From: Flavobacterium sp.
Lineage (GTDB): Bacteria > Bacteroidota > Bacteroidia > Flavobacteriales > Flavobacteriaceae
Direction: 5' to 3'
Assembly: GCA_030151565.1 (NCBI GenBank)
Contig: JASLDM010000025.1
Span: 1 to 25,747 of the forward strand
DNA length: 25,747 bases
This document shows positions 1 through 8,047 of this stretch, piece after piece; position 1 is the first letter of the stretch; each line of letters starts with the position of its first letter. Below the pieces are notes generated by a model. The model made no database searches. It saw nothing but the letters and a program-made list of their open reading frames with translations, and had not been told where the DNA came from. The translations under genes and the position numbers were made by a program.

Positions 1-2526
1 CTCTGTCCAAGCACTTAAATCGTCATTTCCACAATTAGCTCTAACATAAACTTTATAATTTGTATTCCCTTGTAGGTTTGTAAAAGTATGCGTTAGAATT
101 CCTGCCTCTGTAGTTCCTGTAGCTATTGGGTTTGGTGATCCAGGTTCTCCTGATGTTCTAACTTCCCATATATGACCATTTGTCGGTGCTGTTGTTGGTG
201 AAGACCAAGTGATAGTTGCACCTATAGATGTTATGTTGGTAACTACAGGAGTGTTAGGCTCAACACAAGTAGGCGCTATTTCTAATGAAATATCATCGAT
301 TGATAAGTAAAAAGGAGAAAAATTTAACTTTCCATAAATACCTAAATAGTATACTCCTGAAGTAGGCACTACAAAATAACCTTCTAGTTTTTTATAGGAG
401 CCATTTGTAATATTAGTTTCCGGAATAATTGGAATAGTCATCCCCGCATTTGTAGCTTGAGTACCCGTGCTAACTTTTAAAGAAGCACCTGTTGTAACGT
501 CTTGTCGCGCATAAATACGGAATCTATAATATACCCCAGCTTCAAGTTGCACACTTTTAAACATCCAATCTTCCTCACCATATTTTAAAAACGCATTCCA
601 ACTACCTGTTCTAGGTGTTCTATTATAATCGTTAAAAGTTTTATTACTTGTCCAAGGTGATGTTCCACTTAAGCTTAGGTTTGTCCAGCAAAAACTTACT
701 TCACTATTGTGTGTATGCCCAGTTTCAAATCCTTCAAAAAAAGGTACTGTAGCATTTCCACAAGCAGTGATAATAGATACAGGCTCTGTCCATTCGCTTA
801 TCTCAGTAGTACCACATTTTGAACGAATATATAAGTAATATTGTGTACTAGGAGATAAATTAGAAATTTCAGCAGTTAAAGTATTTACTGCTGTAGTTCC
901 TGTAGCAATAGGGTTTGGTGTTCCTGGCTCTCCCGAAGTTCTTATTTCCCATTCGTAGGAATTGTTAACATTTGACAATCCTAAAGGCCAAGTAGCAGTT
1001 GCGCTTGTTGTTGTAATGTTAGATATAGTTGGAGCACCAGGAGGTAAACAAGTAGGTGCTACTTCTAATGAAATATCATCGATTGATAAGTACCATGGAG
1101 TAGCATTTAACTTTCCATAAATACCTAAAAAGTATACTCCAGAAGTAGGTACTACAAAATAACCTTCTAGTTTTTTATAGGAGCCATTTGTGATATTAGT
1201 TTCCGGAATAATTGGAATAGTCATCCCCGCATTTGTAGCTTGAGTACCCGTACTAACTTTTAAAGAAGCACCTGTTGTAGCATCTTGTCGCGCATAAATA
1301 CGGAATCTATAATTTACCCCAGCTTCAAGTTGTACACTTTTAAACATCCAATCTTCATTACTAAATTTTAAATGTGCATTCCAGTTACCTGTTCTAGGCG
1401 ATCTATTGTAAGATGTTTCAGTGTTGTTTGCTGTCCAAGGTGATGTTCCACCTAGGCTTAGGTTTGTCCAGCAAAAACTTACTTCACTATCATGTGTATG
1501 TCCAGTTTCAAATCCTTCAAAAAAAGGTATTGTAGCATTTCCACAAGCAGTGATAATAGATACAGGCTCTGTCCATTCACTCATATCAGTAGCACCACAT
1601 TTTGAACGAATATATAAATAATATTGTGTACTATGGGATAAATTAGGAATTTCAGTAGTTAAAGCATTTACAGCTGTAGTTCCAGTAGCAATAGGGTTTG
1701 GTGTTCCTGGCTCTCCCGATGTTCTTATTTCCCATTCATAAGAATTATTAACATTTGACAAGCCTAAAGGCCATGTAGCAGTTGCGCTTGTTGTTGTAAT
1801 GTTAGATATAACTGGCACACCTGGAGGTAAACAAGTAGGTGCCACTTCTAATGAAATATCATCGATTGATAAGTACCATGGAGTTATATTTAACTTTCCA
1901 TAAATACCTAAATAGTACACTCCAGAAGTAGGTACTACAAAGTAACCTTCTAGTTTTTTATAAGAACCATTTGTAATATTAGTTTCCGGAATAATTGGAA
2001 TAGTCATCCCTGCATTTGTAGCTTGAGTACCCGTACTAACTTTTAAAGAAGCGCCTGTTATAGCATCTTGTCGCGCATAAATACGGAATCTATAATTTAC
2101 ACCAGCTTCAAGTTGCACACTTTTAAACATCCAATCTTCATTGCTGAATTTTAAATATGCATTCCAGTTACCTGTTCTAGGCGATCTATTGTAAGATGTT
2201 TCAGTGTTGTTTGCTGTCCAAGGTGATGTTCCATTTATACTTAGATTTGTCCAGCAAAAACTTACTTCACTATTGTCAGTGTGTCCAGTTTCAAATCCTT
2301 CAAAAAAAGGTATTGTTGCAGGAGTACAAGGTGGATTTTCAAACCAATCATAAAAGTTTGTTTGAAACGAATTTATACTATTAAAAAGTATACCGTTGTA
2401 CTCCGTTTTTTTGGAGTATTTTTTAGAAATAGCTCCTTCAAAAATGTTATTTGAATGTCCTCTTATATACTGCGAAGGCAGTAAGTAAATGAGAAAAATG
2501 AAAAATAAAAGGTAATTTTTTTTCAT
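1..2526 (-). CDS. Secreted repeat protein with jelly-roll (choice-of-anchor J) and FN3 units, 3' end outside window
   Basis: The minus-strand frame opens at ATG 2524-2526 and stays open for 842 codons to the left edge, so the C-terminus is missing. Residues 1 to about 24 are a signal peptide (MKKNYLLFFIFLIYLLPS...). From residue 71 a unit of exactly 261 residues (783 bp) repeats. It begins ATIPFFEGFETG...SFCWTN, the start of a choice-of-anchor J / cleaved-adhesin jelly roll (about 155 residues), followed by an FN3 domain ending CG...SEWTEPV. Units start near residues 71, 332 and 593 (positions 2316, 1533 and 750). Units 1 and 2 are almost identical; in unit 3 the jelly roll is close but the FN3 is diverged. 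This architecture is typical of Bacteroidota surface or secreted adhesins and enzymes exported by type IX secretion; a C-terminal sorting domain would be expected beyond the edge. The ligand is unknown. Confidence 0.9.
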   Translation of the reverse strand, partial: MKKNYLLFFIFLIYLLPSQYIRGHSNNIFEGAISKKYSKKTEYNGILFNSINSFQTNFYDWFENPPCTPATIPFFEGFETGHTDNSEVSFCWTNLSINGTSPWTANNTETSYNRSPRTGNWNAYLKFSNEDWMFKSVQLEAGVNYRFRIYARQDAITGASLKVSTGTQATNAGMTIPIIPETNITNGSYKKLEGYFVVPTSGVYYLGIYGKLNITPWYLSIDDISLEVAPTCLPPGVPVISNITTTSATATWPLGLSNVNNSYEWEIRTSGEPGTPNPIATGTTAVNALTTEIPNLSHSTQYYLYIRSKCGATDMSEWTEPVSIITACGNATIPFFEGFETGHTHDSEVSFCWTNLSLGGTSPWTANNTETSYNRSPRTGNWNAHLKFSNEDWMFKSVQLEAGVNYRFRIYARQDATTGASLKVSTGTQATNAGMTIPIIPETNITNGSYKKLEGYFVVPTSGVYFLGIYGKLNATPWYLSIDDISLEVAPTCLPPGAPTISNITTTSATATWPLGLSNVNNSYEWEIRTSGEPGTPNPIATGTTAVNTLTAEISNLSPSTQYYLYIRSKCGTTEISEWTEPVSIITACGNATVPFFEGFETGHTHNSEVSFCWTNLSLSGTSPWTSNKTFNDYNRTPRTGSWNAFLKYGEEDWMFKSVQLEAGVYYRFRIYARQDVTTGASLKVSTGTQATNAGMTIPIIPETNITNGSYKKLEGYFVVPTSGVYYLGIYGKLNFSPFYLSIDDISLEIAPTCVEPNTPVVTNITSIGATITWSSPTTAPTNGHIWEVRTSGEPGSPNPIATGTTEAGILTHTFTNLQGNTNYKVYVRANCGNDDLSAWTE
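263..2316 (-). repeat. Tandem 783-bp intragenic repeats
   Basis: The codon block encoding ATIPFFEGFETG (ATVPFF in the third unit) starts at 2316, 1533 and 750, giving two identical intervals of 783 bp. Jelly-roll parts of all three units match at most bases, including third codon positions. The FN3 parts match closely only between units 1 and 2. At the left end the resemblance drops sharply below about position 263. Confidence 0.92.
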
Positions 2527-2572
2527 AATTTTAAAGGTTTTGATTTGTAAGATAATTAAGTTAAAATTCTGC

Positions 2573-2599
2573 TAAATATAGGTTATATATTGAATAAAA
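2573..2599 (-). promoter_or_regulatory. Weak promoter candidate for the repeat protein
   Basis: TATATTTA (plus 2573-2580 reversed) differs from the Bacteroidota -7 box TAnnTTTG at the last base. A T-run lies at the right distance for the -33 element, but a clear TTG is absent. Confidence 0.25.
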
Positions 2600-2686
2600 A
2601 AAATATTCATATTCAATATAGTTATTCAAGTTTATTGTTATTGAAATATAAAATGTTTATTTTTTATTAGTTTTGAGTCTTTTTAA

Positions 2687-5617
2687 TTAATAAATTAATT
2701 GAATCCATCCTGATAAATTCTCACCAGTTTTAATGGTTATTACATAATAGTATACACCTGTTGGTAATAGTTCACCTTGACTATTTTGTCCTACCCATTC
2801 GTTCAGATAGTTCTTTTTTTGAAATACCATGGCTCCATATCTATTAAAAATTTGGAAATTTTCTATATGATAGCGTTCTAAATTTAAACGATCATTTTTG
2901 TAATCTCCATTGGGTGATATTCCTTTAGGTATAAAAGCTTTTTCTATATCTATATCAATGCATCTTGGACATTCTGGATTTGGATCAAATATTTCACTTG
3001 TGTATGAAACTATATTTGTTAGATCACCTTGATATTCACTAGGTATTTTAAATACAGACTTTATAAGTATTTCTTCATTAACTCTTAAAAGAGGAATCGT
3101 AAAATGTAAATCTCCTTGTCCGGAGTCTCCGGTTTCACTTATCCAAAACATATCAGTAATACCATTTGGAAGAGGATCATTAATAGTAAGGTCTATTGAA
3201 CTTGTTGGACCATTATTTTTAATTATTATATGATATTCTGTTTCGGAACCAGGTAAGTAACTATGTTGAAAATTATCTTTAACAATCTGAATGTCTGCAG
3301 CTCTATTTAAATATGTTATGGTAGGGTCTTGAAATTCAATTGTTGAGGGATCATCTGATTTGACAGTTATTTTACCAGTAACCGCATCTGCAGTTGCGAT
3401 AGCTTGATTAATAACTTTTTTAGACCTATACTCAGATTCTGTGATGGTATGTGAAGCTGTTATTACTATTTCTTCTCCAGGGTTTAGAATGGATATTGTA
3501 TTTGGAAAAATCGAGTTATGGTCTGCATTATCATCTGTTATTTTAATGTTTTTAATTGGATTTTGACCAATGTTTTTTAGATGCATCGTGTATTTTAAGG
3601 CTTGATCTATATCATGATACTCTGCTTCTTCAGCAATTTTGGTAAAGCTAATTGAGTCTGGAATTATTTTTTCTTCCGCACTATTATTAGCTAAGTTTGG
3701 GTCCATATTTGTTCCTTGAATTGTAACAATGTTATTGTATTCGCCATTAGACAATATTTTTGCAGTTAAAAACAATGTTTCAACTTCACTTACAGCAAGC
3801 GTTGGGATTTCCCAAATGTGATCAATTGAATTATAGGTTCCTGATGTAACTACTGCATTTATAAATTCATAACCATTTGGAAGTTGTTCATCAATAATTA
3901 TATTCGAATCACTGAAAATTGGACCTAAATTTGTCACAGTAATTTTAAAAACAACAGTTCCATTTTCAACTTCATCAATTTCTTTGGTTATTTTTAAATC
4001 ACTACAAGGAGCTATCTGTAAATTAGTTGGAAGTGAAATATTACCCCAGCCACAAGCTTTCAATACACGTACCGTATATTCTCCTGATTGCTCTATATTT
4101 AATATATTATCATCCGTTTCTCCAAGTGATATACCATCCAAAAACCATTCATATTTAAAAATTAAATCACTTTCTTCTGCTTTAATTGTAAGTGTACAGT
4201 TTTCATTTTCAGAAACTAATATTGGGGATTTGGCTACTTCGCCAAAAGCAGAAAAAAAGGCTGACATAGAAAAACCTTCACCTTGTTGTACCAAACTAGT
4301 TGTTAGAGGCATATTAGAACTAAGTAGTAGAATATCGGGTTGGCTTATTTGTGCATTATTAAAAGTGAGGATGTAGAAACCTGAGTCTCCAAGTGCAATT
4401 CTAGTTGTTCCTGTAATTGTTTCTAAATTATTAGGACCGATCATTACAGGCTCAGTAGCACTTTCAATGATTGTAAAACCAAAATAAGGTAAATCATCGT
4501 CATAAAAATCTATGAATTTTCGAGTTTGAATATTGGTAGATCCCGAACAACTTCCTATTGGTAGTACTGTAGAAATATCTGTTTCACATCCTACGGCAGT
4601 ACCTGCATAGACAATTATTGGTAAAGTTGAATTTATAAGTGAAGAAGAAAAAATTTCTATTCCATCTCCATGATAAAAAGAATAATAATCTCCTGCATTT
4701 GTTAAAGTAACTGTTGTTAATGTTCCTAACGGAATTCCTTGAGGATTAAAGTTTTCAATCGTTATTATTGTATTGTTTTGAGTTGCTACAATTAAGCTTT
4801 GTTCTGAACCATATTTTAAAGAGGACTGTGATGCATTAGGAGCTGTACCATCCCCACGTACTACTAGGTATTGAGTGCCGAGAACATGAACTGGAGCTAT
4901 CTGGTCAAAGGTGCCATCCTGCCCATTCATACCACATGTTTGCGGGGTGTCTCCCCAGCTTCCAACGTTCATAACTACTGGTTTGTCTGAAGTTAAAAGT
5001 GATCCAATAGGAGCATAAAACAATCGGCTTTCGCCTTTATGTAGTACTATAGATGATGTTGATTCCGGAATTTGTACTTCGGTTTCATCTTCTGTAGCCA
5101 TTACTGAGTAGACCGCATTATTATCAAATAAGCCTGTAATACTCTCTCTATAATATCCTAATCTAAACTCAAGACCTTTTGCTTCATTTCCAAAACTAAC
5201 TAAAGAAGCGTTTCCTTTTATTGATAACGTATTTAAAGTTAGAAACCAATTTAGAGTTGCATCAGAAGCAATGTTTCTTAAATTAATTGAAACTGGAGCA
5301 GATGCCTCGATTATTAATCCTCTATCAGTATATGTTTGACCGGTAACATTTCGCTGTAGTTCGTTGGAGAAAGGGTCACCCGTAAATCTATAAGAAATAG
5401 GAGTTTCATTTGTTACGGTTAGTGTTGTTAATAGGGTTCCATCACTCTTTTTCAACTCAACTGAAACATTCTCTTCATGGATTGTTCCAATTACGATTTC
5501 GTTTGCAGTACTCCAATATTGCCAAGGAGCGGGAGCAATAAAATGTTCCTCATAATATTGTGCTTTTAAAGAAAAAGTTAGAAATAAAAATAAAATAGTT
5601 AGTAGTTTTTTGGTCAT
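2687..5617 (-). CDS. Large adhesin-like protein with DUF11 repeats and T9SS type B sorting domain (CHU_C)
   Basis: 976 residues. A signal peptide (MTKKLLTILFLFLTFSLKAQ) leads into an N-terminal region of about 440 residues resembling the IgGFc-binding-protein N-terminal region of metazoan and bacterial surface proteins (PVSINLRN, YSVMATEDETEV, GTQYLVVRG). An Ig/PKD-like segment follows at about 465-543. Three DUF11-type beta repeats lie at about 541-650, 654-765 and 771-885 (e.g. ITVTNLGP, IIIKNNGP...DPLPNG). Residues about 885-976 are the gliding-motility-associated C-terminal domain (FIPKGISPNGDYKND, IFNRYGAMVF, LPTGVYYYVI), the type B signal for outer-membrane passage by type IX secretion. 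By inference the protein is anchored at or released from the cell surface. It lies 160 bp upstream of the repeat protein on the same strand. The binding target is unknown. Confidence 0.93.
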   Translation of the reverse strand: MTKKLLTILFLFLTFSLKAQYYEEHFIAPAPWQYWSTANEIVIGTIHEENVSVELKKSDGTLLTTLTVTNETPISYRFTGDPFSNELQRNVTGQTYTDRGLIIEASAPVSINLRNIASDATLNWFLTLNTLSIKGNASLVSFGNEAKGLEFRLGYYRESITGLFDNNAVYSVMATEDETEVQIPESTSSIVLHKGESRLFYAPIGSLLTSDKPVVMNVGSWGDTPQTCGMNGQDGTFDQIAPVHVLGTQYLVVRGDGTAPNASQSSLKYGSEQSLIVATQNNTIITIENFNPQGIPLGTLTTVTLTNAGDYYSFYHGDGIEIFSSSLINSTLPIIVYAGTAVGCETDISTVLPIGSCSGSTNIQTRKFIDFYDDDLPYFGFTIIESATEPVMIGPNNLETITGTTRIALGDSGFYILTFNNAQISQPDILLLSSNMPLTTSLVQQGEGFSMSAFFSAFGEVAKSPILVSENENCTLTIKAEESDLIFKYEWFLDGISLGETDDNILNIEQSGEYTVRVLKACGWGNISLPTNLQIAPCSDLKITKEIDEVENGTVVFKITVTNLGPIFSDSNIIIDEQLPNGYEFINAVVTSGTYNSIDHIWEIPTLAVSEVETLFLTAKILSNGEYNNIVTIQGTNMDPNLANNSAEEKIIPDSISFTKIAEEAEYHDIDQALKYTMHLKNIGQNPIKNIKITDDNADHNSIFPNTISILNPGEEIVITASHTITESEYRSKKVINQAIATADAVTGKITVKSDDPSTIEFQDPTITYLNRAADIQIVKDNFQHSYLPGSETEYHIIIKNNGPTSSIDLTINDPLPNGITDMFWISETGDSGQGDLHFTIPLLRVNEEILIKSVFKIPSEYQGDLTNIVSYTSEIFDPNPECPRCIDIDIEKAFIPKGISPNGDYKNDRLNLERYHIENFQIFNRYGAMVFQKKNYLNEWVGQNSQGELLPTGVYYYVITIKTGENLSGWIQLIY

Positions 5618-5647
5618 AGCAATATTATTTTGGTTAATAAAGAGTTA

Positions 5648-5676
5648 TAAATATATTAATAAAAACCAAAAAACAA
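5648..5676 (-). promoter_or_regulatory. Promoter candidate for the CHU_C protein gene
   Basis: On the minus strand TTG (5676-5674) is followed after 18 bases by TATATTTA (5655-5648), one mismatch from TTG-N17-23-TAnnTTTG. It lies 30 bases upstream of the start codon. Confidence 0.5.
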
Positions 5677-5930
5677 TTAAATAATTCGTTATTATATGTT
5701 TTTTAATTAGAAATAACATTGTATTTCGGTTTTTTTATTGTAAAAAGTTAAAAAAGTATAGGGTAAATGTATTTTTAAACTATAGAGTGCTTTCATAATT
5801 TATTCAATTAGTTAATTATTTGACTTGAGAAACAATAAAATATTGATTTTCATTATTTTACTCTTTTTAAATTAAACGCTTTTTCTTATATTTCGATAGT
5901 AATGGAATTGTAAAATCTTACTTAACTTTA
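5677..5930. other. Gene-free AT-rich spacer between divergent genes
   Basis: The 371-bp divergent spacer (5618-5988) holds a promoter candidate at each end. Between them I see only AT-rich sequence without an ORF, a repeat or a convincing hairpin. Confidence 0.6.
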
Positions 5931-5960
5931 TTGAGTAATAGGAGATAATTAATATATTTA
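5931..5960 (+). promoter_or_regulatory. Promoter candidate for the amidohydrolase gene
   Basis: TTG (5931-5933), 19-base spacer, TATATTTA (5953-5960), matching the Bacteroidota sigma-A consensus except the last base. Transcription would begin about 22 bases before the ATG at 5989. Confidence 0.5.
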
Positions 5961-5988
5961 TAATCCTTAGTAACTTCAAAGCAGACAT

Positions 5989-7332
5989 ATGAAAACACCA
6001 AGAATTGTAGCTGCCCTCCTACTTTTAGTAGGTAATAGCGTATTCGCGCAGCAAACAGCAAATCCGAAAACTATTTTAATTAACAATGTTGAAATTTTTA
6101 ATGGTAAAGATGAAAAAACGATCCAGGGACACGTTTTAATTGAGCAGAATCGAATTAAAACTATTTCTACTTCTCCAATCGCGACAGATAAAAGTGGATC
6201 TACCGTAATTATCGATGGACAGGGGAAGTTTCTTATGCCTGGTTTAATTGATGTTCATACACATTTGCTTTTAGAGTCTGTTCCTCAAACTCAAGCAATG
6301 ATGGCTGATTTTGCAATGCTAAACTTTTTAGCTGCTAAGGCTGCTGAAAAACAATTATTGCGAGGCTTTACAACTGTTCGTGATATGGGTGGAGGATCAT
6401 TAACCCTAGCTAAAGCTATTGATATGGGGTTGGTTAAAGGGCCTAGAGTTTTTTCAAGTGGGGCGTTTATTTCTCAAACAGGTGGACATGGTGATTTTGG
6501 ACTTCCTACAGATGTACCGCGTACAAAGGGGACTTTGTCTTATCCTGAACGCAATGGAATGGCAGCTGTTGCAGATGGTCCAGATGAAGTTTTATTGAGA
6601 ACAAGAGAACAATTACGTCAAGGAGCTACTCAGATCAAGCTGATGGCTGGTGGTGGTGTTGCTTCTTCATATGATCCTTTGGATGTAACACAATATACAG
6701 AAAGCGAGATTCACGCAGCTGTATTGGCAGCAGAGAATTGGGGAACTTACGTAACCGTTCACGCGTACACACCAGATGCTATGCAGTTGGCAATAAAAGC
6801 AGGTGTTCGCTCTATTGAACACGGGCAATTGGCTGATGATGCAACCGCTAAAATGATGGCTGAAAAAGGAATATGGTGGAGTTTACAGCCCTTTTTAGAT
6901 GATGAAGATGCAAATCCTTTACCAGTAGGTTCTCCAAATAGAGCTAAGCAAATTGAAATGCGATCAGGAACTGATAAAGCTTATGCTTTGGCTAAAAAGT
7001 ATAAAGTTAAAACTGCTTGGGGTACAGACTGTTTATTTGATGCAAAATTAGCACAGCGTCAAGGAAAGCAATTGGCAAAAATGACACGTTGGTACACTCC
7101 ATTTGAAGTTTTAAAAATGGCTACTTCTACGAATGCGGAGCTATTAGGGTTAAGTGGAAAAAGAAGTCCTTATACGCAAGGTAAGCTAGGTGAAATATCA
7201 GAAGGTGCTTATGCTGATTTAATTCTAGTTGACGGAAATCCGCTAAAAGAAATTTCTTTAATTGCTAATCCTGATGAAAACTTCAAATTGATTCTAAAAG
7301 ACGGTGTTGTATATAAAAACACACTTCAATAG
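5989..7332 (+). CDS. Secreted amidohydrolase, Xaa-Pro dipeptidase / imidazolonepropionase-like
   Basis: 447 residues with a signal peptide (MKTPRIVAALLLLVGNSVFAQ), so probably periplasmic. It has the metal-dependent amidohydrolase TIM barrel: HxH ligands H90 and H92 (MPGLIDVHTH), the Lys normally carboxylated to bridge two metals at K217 (QIKLMAGGG), H258 (VHAYT), H278 (IEHGQ) and catalytic D347 (WGTDC). A C-terminal beta-sandwich strand (GAYADLILVDGNPL) closes the composite domain. This subgroup includes enzymes cutting dipeptides with C-terminal Pro, Arg or Lys, and is often annotated as imidazolonepropionase-like although it is not HutI. The dipeptidase role is inferred from the family and from the peptidase-rich setting. 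It stands alone between its own promoter and a terminator. Confidence 0.92.
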   Translation: MKTPRIVAALLLLVGNSVFAQQTANPKTILINNVEIFNGKDEKTIQGHVLIEQNRIKTISTSPIATDKSGSTVIIDGQGKFLMPGLIDVHTHLLLESVPQTQAMMADFAMLNFLAAKAAEKQLLRGFTTVRDMGGGSLTLAKAIDMGLVKGPRVFSSGAFISQTGGHGDFGLPTDVPRTKGTLSYPERNGMAAVADGPDEVLLRTREQLRQGATQIKLMAGGGVASSYDPLDVTQYTESEIHAAVLAAENWGTYVTVHAYTPDAMQLAIKAGVRSIEHGQLADDATAKMMAEKGIWWSLQPFLDDEDANPLPVGSPNRAKQIEMRSGTDKAYALAKKYKVKTAWGTDCLFDAKLAQRQGKQLAKMTRWYTPFEVLKMATSTNAELLGLSGKRSPYTQGKLGEISEGAYADLILVDGNPLKEISLIANPDENFKLILKDGVVYKNTLQ

Positions 7333-7355
7333 GCGGCTCTTTTAAAAAAGGAAAT

Positions 7356-7390
7356 AAAAAATCCCTAAATGAATATTTAGGGATTTTTTA
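7356..7390. terminator. Bidirectional intrinsic terminator
   Basis: ATCCCTAAAT (7361-7370), loop GAAT, ATTTAGGGAT (7375-7384), flanked by an A-run on the left and a T-run on the right. It serves both the amidohydrolase (plus) and the convergent ecotin gene (minus). Confidence 0.9.
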
Positions 7391-7430
7391 TTTTTAGAAA
7401 GTAGCTTTCAAAGTTTGCTAGCTTCATTCT

Positions 7431-7919
7431 TTATTTTTTAGATCTTACTTCACTAGCTTGGTAGAGATCACCATCTGAAACATAAATTCTAAACTTTACC
7501 TCGTGATCTTCAGGGATGTAAATAACTATTGGAAGACGTCCATTATACGCTATAATTTCAGAGGGGCCATATACAAACTCATTCTTTTTTACCGTATCTA
7601 AGCATCCTTTTTGTGTAGAGAAAACACTTCCATCGGTTTTGAAATTATAATAATTATATCCCCAGCCTTGTAAATCTTGTTTTTCCAATGTACCTATTAA
7701 GCCATAGTGATTACAACCATCAGTTTCCATCCACTTCCCTACTAAAAGTTCAATTCTTTTAGCGCCGTCTTTATCAGAGTGTGGTACTTCAATTACCACT
7801 TGTTTATAGCCGTCTTTTGGAGTTGGGAAAATAGATAAATCTGTTTTTTGAACAGATTGAGCTATAGCTCCAGTAGCGCTTCCAATTAACATCAAGGTAA
7901 TTCCAATAATTTTTTTCAT
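7431..7919 (-). CDS. eco: Ecotin-family serine protease inhibitor
   Basis: 162 residues with a signal peptide (MKKIIGITLMLIGSATGAIAQ). The mature part follows ecotin throughout: KRIELLVGKWMETD, LEGWGY-like LQGWGYNYYNF, and LPIVIYIPEDHEVKFRIYV at the dimer-forming C-terminus. C69 and C106 correspond to the disulfide that supports the reactive loop. The loop reads S101-T102-Q103-K104-G105-C106, aligned with E. coli S-T-M-M-A-C, so the P1 residue appears to be Gln instead of Met. Ecotins are periplasmic dimers that block trypsin-like and other chymotrypsin-fold proteases, thought to protect against host or competitor proteases or to restrain endogenous ones. It is monocistronic and convergent with the amidohydrolase. 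Confidence 0.93.
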   Translation of the reverse strand: MKKIIGITLMLIGSATGAIAQSVQKTDLSIFPTPKDGYKQVVIEVPHSDKDGAKRIELLVGKWMETDGCNHYGLIGTLEKQDLQGWGYNYYNFKTDGSVFSTQKGCLDTVKKNEFVYGPSEIIAYNGRLPIVIYIPEDHEVKFRIYVSDGDLYQASEVRSKK

Positions 7920-8047
7920 AGTCTTTTAATTATGAGGTTATTTATTGTTCTAAAGTATGCAATTGATGTGCCAAAAAGTAAATATCAAAAGTGCTTAACC
8001 AATACGTAACTTAAAAGAACCATTAGAAAACATTGAATTAAGGAATG

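Noticed and set aside
1..2316. CRISPR-like or transposon repeat array
   Set aside because: The repeats are 783 bp, stay in frame inside a coding sequence, and encode known domains; there are no spacers or cas genes.
1421..2384. Short plus-strand open frames in the repeat region
   Set aside because: They recur with the repeats, antisense to the repeat protein, and have no recognisable product.
3984..4376. Plus-strand open frame of 130 codons
   Set aside because: It lies antisense within the CHU_C protein gene and has no family features; a shadow of the real gene.
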